From positions 50,277-114,276 of the forward strand of contig JANQMO010000050.1 in NCBI GenBank assembly GCA_028280025.1: a stretch of DNA of 64,000 nucleotides. The letters are read 5' to 3'. The DNA is from Chlorobium sp. (GTDB taxonomy: Bacteria; Bacteroidota; Chlorobiia; Chlorobiales; Chlorobiaceae). The stretch's first letter is position 1. Each line of letters starts with the position of its first letter. Positions 52,672-62,382 of the stretch are shown here, piece after piece. Both the position numbers and the translations under genes were made by a program. The notes beneath the pieces were generated by a model. That model was not told the DNA's origin. It made no database searches and saw nothing but the letters and a program-made list of their open reading frames with translations.

Positions 52672-52884
52672 TCATCCAGCTGTTTTCTCTGCCGCCGCCG
52701 CCTTCGGAGCTGTCCCGGAACTACCCGGAACACCACCGGCAATCGACCCGATTGCATTGAAAAGTGTACTGAGTATCTTTGCCGCCACAGTTGCGAAAAA
52801 GACGGGAATACCTATTGAAGGAATGAACATGGCGACACCTACAATCGTTTTTACCGGATCAAGCTGTTTCTGTCCGCCTTCCAT
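52672..52884 (-). CDS. Small hydrophobic protein 3
   Basis: A 70-residue protein with an excellent ribosome site (AGGAGG, seven bases before ATG). The core TIVGVAMFIPSIGIPVFFATVAAKILSTLFNAIGSIAGG is hydrophobic with regular Gly/Ala, and the tail is Ala/Lys-rich (TAPKAAAAEKTAG). It shares the size and P.xGIPxF pattern with the two proteins downstream but is more distant. Function unknown. Confidence 0.78.
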   Translation of the reverse strand: MEGGQKQLDPVKTIVGVAMFIPSIGIPVFFATVAAKILSTLFNAIGSIAGGVPGSSGTAPKAAAAEKTAG

Positions 52885-52983
52885 GATAGACCTCCTGCAA
52901 TATTAATGTTGAAGCAATAGCGATTTTGAATAACAACAAAAACTGTAACAGTAATTGACCGTTTAAAAATTTCCTCACGCAAA

Positions 52984-54408
52984 TCACTTCCACCCACCGC
53001 CCAGAGCTCTGTAAAGCTCTGTTCTGGCAACAAGACGCTGACGACGAATATCGGCCAGGGACAGCTCGGCATCATATGCGTTTGCCTGCGCTGTGATCAC
53101 TTCCAGATAATCGGCCATGCCGCTTTTGAAAAGAAGCTCGGCATTATCGACCGACGTGCGGAGAATACCGGCCTGTTTCTTTACAGCCTTTTCTCTGACC
53201 GCCAGCTTCTGGAGTGCCGCCAGAGCACTGGAGACTTCCTGTACCGCATCGAGAACCTTCTGCCTGAAAAGAATCTCCTCCCGGTCACGAGCCACTTTAG
53301 CCTGTTTATAGGCTGTCCTGAGTTTACCCTGCTGAAATATCGGCTGCAGAACCGCTCCCTGGACAAAGCTGAACAACGAACCGGGAAAAGTAAACCAGTT
53401 GCTGGCTTTCAGGGCGTTGGACCCCGCTTCGGCACTGATTGAAAACGAAGGATAAAGTTGAGCCGAAGCAACGCCGGTTTCTGCATGGGCTTTCATAAGC
53501 GCCATTTCTGCGGCCTTGACATCGGGACGGTTGCTGAGCAGTAAAGCAGGCAAACCTGCTGAACAGCATTCTTCATCCGGCAGCTTGGGAACGTTTCCGG
53601 AACGGGCAATACGTTCCGGCAGCCTGCCGCAGAGAGCACTCAGAACATTTTCCTGGACGGCAATTCCCTGCTCTAAAGACGCGATACCTGAATGTATTCC
53701 CAATCGAACCGCCTCCTGCTGCTCAACAGCAAGCGAGGTGACAAGCCCCGCATCGTACTGCAGCCGCATCATTGAAAGCGTGGTGTCGGCAAGTGCAAGG
53801 TTTCTCCTGGTGATTCGACGCTGTGCGTCAAGCAGCAGCAGGTTGTAGTAGCTTTGTGCAACATCGGCGACAAGTCTTGTCTGTACAGCTTTTTTTGCTT
53901 CAACCGTCCGAAGATACTCCGACAATGCCGCTTTTTTCGTATTTCGGATTTTACCCCAGATATCGGCTTCCCATGAAAGCATGAGAGATGCTGTGTATTC
54001 TTCGACACTCTCCTTGCCCGGGGGAAGAGGACTGCTTCCATAATCAGATGTTGTTGCCGTGCTGCCCGTCGCCTGAAGATTCAGACCGGGCAGATTGCCG
54101 AGTTTCGCCTGTTTCAGCGCAAGGGAAGCGTATTCGATATTCTTCAGGGCAGCCTGCATATCGTAATTCCTCTCGATCGCAGCATCGATCAGTTTGACGA
54201 GCGATGAGTCGGCAAAAAAGGAACGATAAGGAATTGAACCGGCAGAAGAAGCCGTGGCCTTTGCCGAATCGGGAGCGCCAACACCCCTGTAGGCATCAGG
54301 CAAACGTGTATCGGGTTGTGCATACTTTCCAACCGTGCTGCAAGAAGACAAGAAGAGCAGCAGCATAAAGATCGGACCGATCCGATGTTCCCTTATTCTT
54401 TTCTTCAT
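52984..54408 (-). CDS. Outer membrane efflux lipoprotein (NodT/OprM type)
   Basis: A 474-residue outer-membrane channel of the TolC superfamily that forms a trimeric exit duct. The lipobox LLFLSSC is at the end of the signal peptide. YRSFFADSSLVKLIDAAIERNYDMQAALKNIEYA, ASLMLSWEADIWGKIRN, and two outer membrane efflux repeats with LLSNRPDVKAAEMAL are family marks. It lies 15 bases after the RND pump gene and is the last gene of the operon. Confidence 0.92.
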   Translation of the reverse strand: MKKRIREHRIGPIFMLLLFLSSCSTVGKYAQPDTRLPDAYRGVGAPDSAKATASSAGSIPYRSFFADSSLVKLIDAAIERNYDMQAALKNIEYASLALKQAKLGNLPGLNLQATGSTATTSDYGSSPLPPGKESVEEYTASLMLSWEADIWGKIRNTKKAALSEYLRTVEAKKAVQTRLVADVAQSYYNLLLLDAQRRITRRNLALADTTLSMMRLQYDAGLVTSLAVEQQEAVRLGIHSGIASLEQGIAVQENVLSALCGRLPERIARSGNVPKLPDEECCSAGLPALLLSNRPDVKAAEMALMKAHAETGVASAQLYPSFSISAEAGSNALKASNWFTFPGSLFSFVQGAVLQPIFQQGKLRTAYKQAKVARDREEILFRQKVLDAVQEVSSALAALQKLAVREKAVKKQAGILRTSVDNAELLFKSGMADYLEVITAQANAYDAELSLADIRRQRLVARTELYRALGGGWK

Positions 54409-54423
54409 GGCAATCGTTCTCCT

Positions 54424-57400
54424 CTACACCGTATCGCGGTTGTCGTTGCCGGCCTGCACGGGCGGGCCGCTGATCTTTTCCTGAAGCGATTGAAACAGCA
54501 CATAGAGTACCGGAATGATCAGTACGCCGAAGAACGTCCCGCTGAGCATGCCGCACACGGCCGCTGTGCCGATGGAGTGGTTGCCGAGAGCGGACGGGCC
54601 GGTCACCCAGAGAAGCGGCACAAGGCCCACAGCGAAAGTCAACGAAGTCATGAGAATAGGCCGGAGCCTCACCCTCGAACCCTCGAGCGCCGAATCGACA
54701 ATCGAATATCCGGCTTTCCTGCGCTGGCTGGCAAACTCCACGATCAGAATCGCATTTTTTGCAAGCAATCCTATAAGCATGACCATCGCAACCTGAACAT
54801 AGATATTGTTTTCGATACCAAACAGTTGTATGCCGGCAAAAACACCCAGAATACCAGTCGGGATCGAAAAAATCACAGCAAGCGGCAGGATGTAGCTTTC
54901 GTACTGTGCAGAAAGCAGGAGGTAGACAAACGCAAGGGATAACAGAAAAATATACACCACCTGGCCGCCCGACTCGATCTCTTCGCGGCTCATCCCTTTC
55001 CAGTCCCAGGAAAAACCGGGAGGCAGCACGTCCCCTGCCACCTGCTGAGCCGCTTCGAGCGCCTGTCCGGTGGTAAATCCCGGAGTGACGACGGCATTGA
55101 CGGTCAATGCGTTGAAAAGGTTGAAATGATCCACTGTCTGGGGCCCGTAAACTTTTTTCATGCTGACCAGCGAAGTGACAGGCACCATGCCGCCCATGGC
55201 GTTTTTCACGAACACGCCTTCGAGCGAAGAGGGATCCCTGCGGTCTTCTGCCTCAGCCTGAACAATTACCCTGTAGTATTTGCCGAACCGGTTGAAATCC
55301 GATGCCTGGAAACTCCCGTAATATGCCTGCATGACCCCGAGCAGTTCATCGATGCGAACACCCAGCTGACTCGCCTTTACGTCATCGACCAGCAACTCGT
55401 ATTGCGGATAGCCGGCATTGAACGTGGTAAATGCAAACGCTATTTCCGGACGGGCCATCAGCGCACCGATAAAACCGTTGGCCGTTTCCCCGAACGTTTG
55501 CAGACTGCCGGATGTCCTGTCCTGCAACACCATCTCGAGACCGCCCACATTGCCGAATCCCGGGACGGTAGGGGGCTGGAACGGAAAAAATGATCCTTCT
55601 TTTATCGATGCAAGCTTTTGCGATACCCCGCCCATGATCGCGCCGATATTTTTCACCCTGCCGCGCTCTTCCGGGTCCTTGAGGCTCGCAAAAACGATGC
55701 CGGCGGAAGGGGAACTTGCCCCTGCTATCAGGTCGAAGCCTGCAACCGAAATAACATCGTTGACGCTCTCTTCCTTCTGCAGAATGGCCTCGACTTTGTC
55801 GAGGGTTTGCATCGTCCGGTCAAGCGACGCTCCGGGAGGAAGCGATGCAGAGAGAATGAAAAAGCCGCTGTCCTCGTCAGGAATAAAACCCGACGGTGCG
55901 GAAGCCGCCATCCAGAATGCAAGCCCGGACACCGCAGCAAGCCCGCCAATGCTTATCCATTTGTTACGGATGAGTACCTTGAGTGTACCGACGTAGCGCT
56001 CGGTCACCACTGAAAAACCTGCATTGAAACCCCTGAACAGACGCCGCTCTGTACGTTTGAACCAGCCCTCTTTTTCCTCTCCTTCATTGTTTCTGTCAAG
56101 AAACAGCGCACAGAGTGCAGGACTGAGCGTCAGCGCATTGACCGTCGATATCAAAATTGCCGTTACCAGCGTAAAAGCAAACTGGCGATAAAACATCCCG
56201 ACCGAACCGCCGAGAAAACCGACAGGAAGGAAGACCGATGCAATAACGAGCGTTGTGGATATGATCACATTGGTAATCACCCGCATGACCTGATGTGTGG
56301 CATCCCTTGCCGGAATTTGCTGCTCTTCCATCCTTGTATGAACAGCTTCGACAATAACGATGGCATCATCGACCACGATCCCGATTGCGAGAACAAGCGC
56401 AAACAGGGTCAGGAGGTTGATGGAAAAACCTAAAATGGTCAGGAAGAAAAATGTCCCGACAATGGCTACAGGCACTGCAATGGCCGGAATAAGCGTCGAG
56501 CGGAAATCCTGCAGGAAAATGAACACGATCAGAAAGACAAGCGCAAAAACCTGCAGCAGGGTGACAATAACCTGCTCGATCGACTCGTCGAGTGACTTCT
56601 TCGTACTGTACGGAATAATGTAGTCTATGCCTGTGGGGAACGATTCCGCCGCTTTTTCGAGCACATCCTGAACGGCAATCTGGATATCATTGGAGTTGGA
56701 GCCTGCGGCCTGAAAAATCGCCATTGTCACCGACTCCTTGCCGTTGGCATCCGCATCGACTGCATAACTGAAAGAGCCAAGCTCGACCCTCGCCACGTCC
56801 CTGAGCCGCAGAACCGAGCCGTCCGCATTGGTACGAAGAATAATGTTGCCGTATTCAACCGGCTCCTTCATTTTTCCCTTGTAGCGGATGATCAGTTCGA
56901 GAGCCTCGCCTGTACCTTCGCCGAACCTCCCCGGCGCAGCCTCGACATTCTGGCTCTGAACCGCAGCAATCACTTCCTGAGGCGCCACCGCATACGCCGC
57001 CATCCGGTCCGGCTTCAGCCATATGCGCATGGAGTAGTCTCTCGCCCCGAACACCATGGTCTGGCCAACCCCGTTGACACGCTGTATATCAGGCAGCATG
57101 TTGATCTTCACATAGTTCTGCAGAAACGTCGCATCATAGGTGTCGGGATCGTCACTGTAGAGCGTGATCACCATGATCATGCTGTTCTGCGTCTTGGTGG
57201 TTGTCACCCCGAATCTCGTTACCTCTTCGGGCAGCTGGCTGGCTGCCGTCGCAACCCGGTTCTGCACGTTGACCGCGGCCTTGTCGGGATCGGTGCCCGT
57301 CCTGAAAAACACGTTGATGCGGAGAGAACCGTCGTTGCTCGATGTCGATGTCATATGGGTCATGTCGTCGACACCGTTGATTGCCTCCTCGAGCGAAGGA

Positions 57401-57585
57401 GCGACCGAACGGGCAATGGTTTCGGCATTGGCCCCCGGATAGGTGGCCGATACTTCGACAGCGGGTGGAGCTATGTCGGGAAACTGCGTGAGGGGAAGCT
57501 GCGTAATCCCGATCACGCCGAGCAGGAAAATAAAAACCGATATGACCGTTGCAAGAACCGGCCTGTTGATAAATCGCTCAAACAT
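54424..57585 (-). CDS. RND efflux pump, HAE1 (AcrB) type
   Basis: A 1053-residue inner-membrane proton/drug antiporter with 12 membrane helices. It opens with MFERFINRPVLATVISVFIFLLGVI and FPDIAPPAVEVSATYPGA. The proton relay DD is in AIGIVVDDAIVIVEAV (TM4), and TM10-12 include GLLAKNAILIVEFA. Large periplasmic loops carry TTTKTQNSMIM, GFIPDEDSGFF and FGLPxxFE-like positions. It expels hydrophobic compounds through the adaptor upstream and channel downstream. Substrate range cannot be read from sequence. Confidence 0.95.
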   Translation of the reverse strand: MFERFINRPVLATVISVFIFLLGVIGITQLPLTQFPDIAPPAVEVSATYPGANAETIARSVAPSLEEAINGVDDMTHMTSTSSNDGSLRINVFFRTGTDPDKAAVNVQNRVATAASQLPEEVTRFGVTTTKTQNSMIMVITLYSDDPDTYDATFLQNYVKINMLPDIQRVNGVGQTMVFGARDYSMRIWLKPDRMAAYAVAPQEVIAAVQSQNVEAAPGRFGEGTGEALELIIRYKGKMKEPVEYGNIILRTNADGSVLRLRDVARVELGSFSYAVDADANGKESVTMAIFQAAGSNSNDIQIAVQDVLEKAAESFPTGIDYIIPYSTKKSLDESIEQVIVTLLQVFALVFLIVFIFLQDFRSTLIPAIAVPVAIVGTFFFLTILGFSINLLTLFALVLAIGIVVDDAIVIVEAVHTRMEEQQIPARDATHQVMRVITNVIISTTLVIASVFLPVGFLGGSVGMFYRQFAFTLVTAILISTVNALTLSPALCALFLDRNNEGEEKEGWFKRTERRLFRGFNAGFSVVTERYVGTLKVLIRNKWISIGGLAAVSGLAFWMAASAPSGFIPDEDSGFFILSASLPPGASLDRTMQTLDKVEAILQKEESVNDVISVAGFDLIAGASSPSAGIVFASLKDPEERGRVKNIGAIMGGVSQKLASIKEGSFFPFQPPTVPGFGNVGGLEMVLQDRTSGSLQTFGETANGFIGALMARPEIAFAFTTFNAGYPQYELLVDDVKASQLGVRIDELLGVMQAYYGSFQASDFNRFGKYYRVIVQAEAEDRRDPSSLEGVFVKNAMGGMVPVTSLVSMKKVYGPQTVDHFNLFNALTVNAVVTPGFTTGQALEAAQQVAGDVLPPGFSWDWKGMSREEIESGGQVVYIFLLSLAFVYLLLSAQYESYILPLAVIFSIPTGILGVFAGIQLFGIENNIYVQVAMVMLIGLLAKNAILIVEFASQRRKAGYSIVDSALEGSRVRLRPILMTSLTFAVGLVPLLWVTGPSALGNHSIGTAAVCGMLSGTFFGVLIIPVLYVLFQSLQEKISGPPVQAGNDNRDTV

Positions 57586-57608
57586 TGCTCAGAAGTTTAC
57601 TTCACCGT

Positions 57609-58787
57609 TCATCGGCCTTGCCCTTTCTTTTCGGAAGCGTCCTTCTCTTCAGCCTTCTGCGGATTGATAGGCGTTCCGTCAGGCAGACGGGTAAACCCGG
57701 ATACTACAATCATATCGCCTTCTTCGACACCGTCGCTGACGATGTAATCGGAGCTGCTTTTCCCGATAACCGTTACCGGTGTTCTTGACACGACATTGTT
57801 ATCATCGACCTTGACGACGAATATCTTGTCCTGAAGATCCACCGTACTCTCCTGGGGAACCAGAAGGACATTGTCATAACGGTAGACAAGATTCACCTTC
57901 CCGGTATTTCCGGAACGCAGCCTGCCTTCGGCATTGGGAAACGTCGCACGAAACATGACCGATGCCGTGGAACGGTCGAACTGGCCGCTGATCGCATCGA
58001 GTTTGCCTTCGGAAGGATATCGGCTTCCGTCGGCAAGGAGAAGGGTTACCGGCGGCACCGAAGCAAGCTTTGCCTCTATCGAGCTGCCGGAAAACTGCTG
58101 CTTGAAACGCACAAAATCAATTTCGCTCATGCTGAAATAGGCGCGAATCTCATGGATATCGGTCAGCGTCGTCAATTGTTCCGCCTGATTATTGCTGACC
58201 AGACTGCCGATACGAAAAGGTATCTCGCCGATATATCCATCCACCGGAGCCTTGATCCGGGTATAATCGAGGTTGATGCGCGCTCTTTGAACGGCAGCTT
58301 CGGCCTGTTCGAGCTGAGCCTTTGCTGAACGATGATTTGCCCTGGCCTGCTTCAGCTGTATTGCCGAGACAACCTTGTTTTTTACCAGGGGCCTGAGCCT
58401 TTCGACCTCTATCCCTGCAACGTCAAGCGCTGCTTTTGCAGCATGCTGCGCTGCAACGGCGGCGTTCAGCTCTTCCCGGTACACGCGGTCATCGATAACG
58501 AACAGTAACTGGCCGGACTTGACCAGAGCACCTTCATCGACGGCTATTTGCTGAAGAGTCCCGTCAACCTGCGGCCTGACCTCGACAGTCACCACCCCCT
58601 CGAGAAGCGCTGCATACTGTTTCGTCACCTCCGTGGAAGAACGCTCGATTGTCATGACAGGGAGCGACGGCGCGGGCATCTGCATGCCTCCCCCCCTGTT
58701 TCCTCCCCCGCAACCAGTCAGGGATGCTGAAAAAATGATAGTGCAGATCGCCAGTTTTCCGGCTTCTTTTACACAACGCCTCAACAT
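57609..58787 (-). CDS. RND periplasmic adaptor (membrane fusion) lipoprotein
   Basis: A 392-residue adaptor that links RND pump and channel. The lipobox is SLTGC (residues ~22-26), followed by a Gly/Met-rich linker. VEVRPQVDGTLQQIAVDEGALVKSGQLLFVID is the lipoyl half-motif, the alpha-hairpin with many Ala/Gln residues (about 110-180) comes next, and INLDYTRIKAPVDGYIGE the second half-motif. VFRATFPN and GNTGKVNL form the beta-barrel. It starts the pump-2 part of the operon, 23 bases ahead of the HAE1 gene. Confidence 0.93.
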   Translation of the reverse strand: MLRRCVKEAGKLAICTIIFSASLTGCGGGNRGGGMQMPAPSLPVMTIERSSTEVTKQYAALLEGVVTVEVRPQVDGTLQQIAVDEGALVKSGQLLFVIDDRVYREELNAAVAAQHAAKAALDVAGIEVERLRPLVKNKVVSAIQLKQARANHRSAKAQLEQAEAAVQRARINLDYTRIKAPVDGYIGEIPFRIGSLVSNNQAEQLTTLTDIHEIRAYFSMSEIDFVRFKQQFSGSSIEAKLASVPPVTLLLADGSRYPSEGKLDAISGQFDRSTASVMFRATFPNAEGRLRSGNTGKVNLVYRYDNVLLVPQESTVDLQDKIFVVKVDDNNVVSRTPVTVIGKSSSDYIVSDGVEEGDMIVVSGFTRLPDGTPINPQKAEEKDASEKKGQGR

Positions 58788-58921
58788 AATTTGCTGCTAT
58801 AACAATAATTGATGGTGCAATTACAATCGATAAAACAAAGACACGAACGCCATCCGGTATATCTACCTAATGGGTCCAGTGCACACAATGTACTGCATAA
58901 AAACGATATCCCAAGTAAAAT

Positions 58922-61900
58922 TCATGAACCTTTTTGCCCGAAAAAAATCCTCGAAAACAGGTTCCTGATATCGAACCCTATCATGTAGAGGCATGGAATC
59001 AGAACAAGCGTCAACGGTGTTGCCAGAAGCAGACCCCATCCGAGAGCCAGCGCCATAGGCATCATCGTGGCATCCGTTCCGCCGATACCGTAGGCAAGCG
59101 GCAAAAGACCCGCCGCGGTGGTAACCGTCGTCAGCAGAATCGCCCGCAGGCGGTCTGCTGTTCCTTTTGCCACGAGAACGGAAATATCCCTTTTCATGCC
59201 GGAATTGTAAAGTTCGTTCAGGTAATTGACCAGAACAAGGGAATCGTTCACAACGACACCCGCCATACCCACAACGCCGAGAAGCCCGAGAAAACTGAAC
59301 ACCTCACCGTGCAACGCGAAGGTGATGACGATACCGATAATGGCGAATGGAATCGACATCATGACCAAGAGCGGCTGTGTGACGGAATTGAAGAGAAGTA
59401 TGAGCAAAAAGTAGATGCCGAACGCTGCAACGCCGAACGCGATAAACAGCCCGCGGAGCGATTCTTCCGACTCCTGGGCTTCTCCGCCAAACACCAGTTT
59501 GACTCCCGGATAATCACGGTTCCCTGAAAAATGACTTTCGACATCCCTCATGACCTCTATCGGCGTGACGGTATCCTGCTTAACATCGGCGGAAATTGTT
59601 ACGGAACGCTCTCCGTCATAGTGATGGAAAATGGACGGTCCCGAACCCTGCTCGAAATCGGCCACTTCGCGAAGCGGAATAAGCCTGCCGTTTATGTTCG
59701 GTATTGCGAGTTCCTGTAGATAGTCCAGGCTGCTTCTTGTGAATTTCTTGAGCATCACCCTGAAATCGACCTCTTCTTCGCCGTAACGAACGCTGGTGAC
59801 AACCTGGCCGTCATAGGCTGTCCTGACCGTTCTGGCGATATCGGCTACCGAAAGCCCGAAACGTGACAGCCTGTCGTGGCGTATCGATATTTCAATCTGC
59901 TCCTTGCCTTCCTTGTCGTCCCTGTCGGGATCGGTCACACCGTCGATACCTTCCAGATAGCTGAAGACGGCATCCGCATAAGCCGTCCTCAGCGAGTCAA
60001 CGGAGCCGACAACCCTTATCGTTACGGGTTTTCCCACAGGAGGCCCGCCCGATTCAACAAAAAACGTGGTTGTCGAAACGCCGCTGATCCCCTTTGCCTT
60101 TTCGCGAATGTCTTCCACGATTTCGTCTGCCTCCCGCTCCCTTGTGCCATAGGGCGTCAGCTTGACTGCAAGCTCGGCAAAGTTTTCCTGCTCGATCGGC
60201 ACAATATCGGCCTGCGTCCCTATTCGTGTGAGATATGCATCCACCTCATCTTCCGGAAGTACCTCGACAAGTTTTTCAAACTCGGCGGCTTTTTCCGACG
60301 TCGCTTTCAGCGAGCTGCCGACAGGAAGTTCGATCCAGATATTGAAAGCGTCAGAGCCTTTCGTGGGAAAGAGTATGTAGCTGATATAGTTCACACCGTA
60401 GTACAATGCACCGCCAAAGGAGAGGAAGGATATGAGGACGAGCACGTACCGGAAACGCAGCATCGACAGCAGCACCTTTTCGAACAGGTTGCGAACCGGA
60501 ACAAACCAGTTGCGCATGGTGGATTTTGGATCTTCTCCCTCCCTCGTGTAGAGTCCGGGCATGATATGAGCCGGAAGGACGAGAAACGCCTCGATAAGCG
60601 AGACAAAGAGCGCGAGCGTGATCGTCAGGGGGATCACGAACACAAATTTGCCGAGGATGCCCGGCATGAAAAACATCGGCGCGAATGCAAGAAACGTGGT
60701 CAGAACGGTTGTCAGTACCGGCTTGTAGACCTGGTCGATACCGTTGACCACCGCCTCGATAGGCGATTCTCCCCGCTCCCGCCGCTGAAAGATATTCTCC
60801 GATATGATGATGGCATCGTCAACGACAATACCGATAACGATGATCAGCGACGTAAGGGTCACGGTATCGAGTTCGACACCGAAAAGGGGAAGCAAAGAAA
60901 TGCCCCCAAGCAGTGTAAAAGGAATACCGAGAGCCACCCAAAACGCGGTACGGAGATTGAGAAACAGCGCGAGAACAATGAGAACAAGCACCAGACCGAT
61001 GCCGCCATTCATCATGACAATCGAAAGCTGGTTGGCCACGTACTGGGAAAAATCAAGGCCGTAGACAAACCGTACGCCTTCCGGCAGCAGTTCCTCCTCC
61101 TCCTTGACCAGTTTGCGGATTGCCTGCACCGTCCTGATGATATCGGCTGATTCGCTCTTGTTGATCAGAAATGAAATAGCCGGCTCGCCGTTGATCCGCG
61201 ACAAAACCCTTTCCTCCTCGAAACCGTCGGTAACATCGGCGATATCGGCAACCTTGATAATCGGTCCGTCAAAGCTCGAACGCACAACCACATCCTCCAC
61301 CTCCCGGGGGTCCCGAAACTGGGCCAGGGTGACAAGATCTTTTTCCGTGGTAAACGACTCGAGCGAGCCGCCGGTAGCCCTGATGTTGCGATGCTGGATA
61401 GCATTGACGACATCCTGCATCGGAATCTGGAGTTCCGTGATTTTCTCCGGATGCAGCTCGACCTGTATCTCCCTGTCGCGGTACCCGTAACGCTGCACGC
61501 TGGCGACTCCCGGAATGTCCTTGAGTTTCTTTTCGAACCTGCGGGCAAGTTCACGCAGCTCCGGATAAGGTTTATCCCCGGTCAGACCGACTTCGAGAAT
61601 GGGAAATATGGATGACTTGATATCGGTGATCAGGGAAGATTCCGTCACCTCATCGGGAAAATCGGTGATCCGAAAGACCGCTTCACGGATCTCGCGTTTC
61701 ACCCCGTCCACGTCTGAAGCATCCGGCTCTATATCGACAATAACGATCGAGACATTTTCCATGGACATGGAAAACACACGCTTGATATCGGTAACGCTTT
61801 TCAGCTCGTCCTCGATCTTGTTGGTGACATTCAGCTCGACGTCTTCCGGGGCGGCACCCGGATAATTCGTCGTCACCACCATCTGACCGAGATCGACCTT

Positions 61901-62017
61901 GGGATACTGTGCCCTATTGATCTGCCACAACGTCGCCAGCCCGAACAGAAAGACCAGGATCGTCATCAGGTAAGCGAGCATATGACGCTCGGCAAAAAAT
62001 CGAAACAGAGGTTTCAT
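58922..62017 (-). CDS. RND efflux pump, second paralogue
   Basis: A 1031-residue RND transporter, only distantly similar to the pump at 54424. FFAERHMLAYLMTILVFLFGLATLWQINRAQYPKVDLGQMVVTTNYPGAAPEDVE is its N-terminus. The TM4 proton site is VIGIVVDDAIIISENIF and TM10-12 has GVVGMAGVVVNDSLVLVNYLNEL, with Asn instead of the AcrB-type Lys. No adaptor gene lies between it and its upstream outer-membrane gene, so it may share the adaptor at 57609. Substrates unknown; drug, metal or lipid export are all possible. Confidence 0.92.
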   Translation of the reverse strand: MKPLFRFFAERHMLAYLMTILVFLFGLATLWQINRAQYPKVDLGQMVVTTNYPGAAPEDVELNVTNKIEDELKSVTDIKRVFSMSMENVSIVIVDIEPDASDVDGVKREIREAVFRITDFPDEVTESSLITDIKSSIFPILEVGLTGDKPYPELRELARRFEKKLKDIPGVASVQRYGYRDREIQVELHPEKITELQIPMQDVVNAIQHRNIRATGGSLESFTTEKDLVTLAQFRDPREVEDVVVRSSFDGPIIKVADIADVTDGFEEERVLSRINGEPAISFLINKSESADIIRTVQAIRKLVKEEEELLPEGVRFVYGLDFSQYVANQLSIVMMNGGIGLVLVLIVLALFLNLRTAFWVALGIPFTLLGGISLLPLFGVELDTVTLTSLIIVIGIVVDDAIIISENIFQRRERGESPIEAVVNGIDQVYKPVLTTVLTTFLAFAPMFFMPGILGKFVFVIPLTITLALFVSLIEAFLVLPAHIMPGLYTREGEDPKSTMRNWFVPVRNLFEKVLLSMLRFRYVLVLISFLSFGGALYYGVNYISYILFPTKGSDAFNIWIELPVGSSLKATSEKAAEFEKLVEVLPEDEVDAYLTRIGTQADIVPIEQENFAELAVKLTPYGTREREADEIVEDIREKAKGISGVSTTTFFVESGGPPVGKPVTIRVVGSVDSLRTAYADAVFSYLEGIDGVTDPDRDDKEGKEQIEISIRHDRLSRFGLSVADIARTVRTAYDGQVVTSVRYGEEEVDFRVMLKKFTRSSLDYLQELAIPNINGRLIPLREVADFEQGSGPSIFHHYDGERSVTISADVKQDTVTPIEVMRDVESHFSGNRDYPGVKLVFGGEAQESEESLRGLFIAFGVAAFGIYFLLILLFNSVTQPLLVMMSIPFAIIGIVITFALHGEVFSFLGLLGVVGMAGVVVNDSLVLVNYLNELYNSGMKRDISVLVAKGTADRLRAILLTTVTTAAGLLPLAYGIGGTDATMMPMALALGWGLLLATPLTLVLIPCLYMIGFDIRNLFSRIFFGQKGS

Positions 62018-62382
62018 AAAGGAAAAGAAAAGTCAAAATTCAAAAGGCAAAAGTCAAAAACATTCACCAATCCCATCCAGTCATCCTCGGGCTTGACCCG
62101 GGGATCCATCTTCCAATGAAAGTCAGCATGGATGCCGCATCAAGTGCGGCATGACTCTCTGCTCGCATCAAAAAGGGCGAAAAATTTTTCGCCCCTACAC
62201 CCATTACCCACTCCCATAACCTAAAAAAGCTTCCTTACTCCTGCGCACGACGTGCGCTACTCCTGGCTCCTTACTCCTTCTTCACTTATTCTTCCCCATT
62301 ACCTACTACCCATTACCTACTACCTATTTCCTAAATCCAACCATCCCCTCTTCACCATTCACGATTCACGACTCACGATTCC
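62018..62382. repeat. Repeat-rich spacer between outer membrane factor and RND pump
   Basis: No gene is seen in these 365 bases. It holds the GTCATCC...GGCATGAC element (62080-62154), the perfect palindrome GGGCGAAAAATTTTTCGCCC at 62175-62194, and low-complexity tracts including (ATTACCTACTACCC)2-like repeats near 62300-62330 and ATTCACGATTCACGACTCACGATT near 62357-62380. Confidence 0.8.
62080..62154. repeat. Dispersed GTCATCC...GGCATGAC element, copy 3
   Basis: Begins GTCATCCTCGGGCTTGACCC and ends GCATCAAGTGCGGCATGAC. It shares both halves with the copy at 24104-24180, with a different sequence in between. Confidence 0.8.

Noticed and set aside
59876..61150. 424-codon open frame antisense to the second RND pump
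   Set aside because: The opposite strand has all RND motifs; this frame has no ribosome site and a His/Arg-rich unlikely composition.
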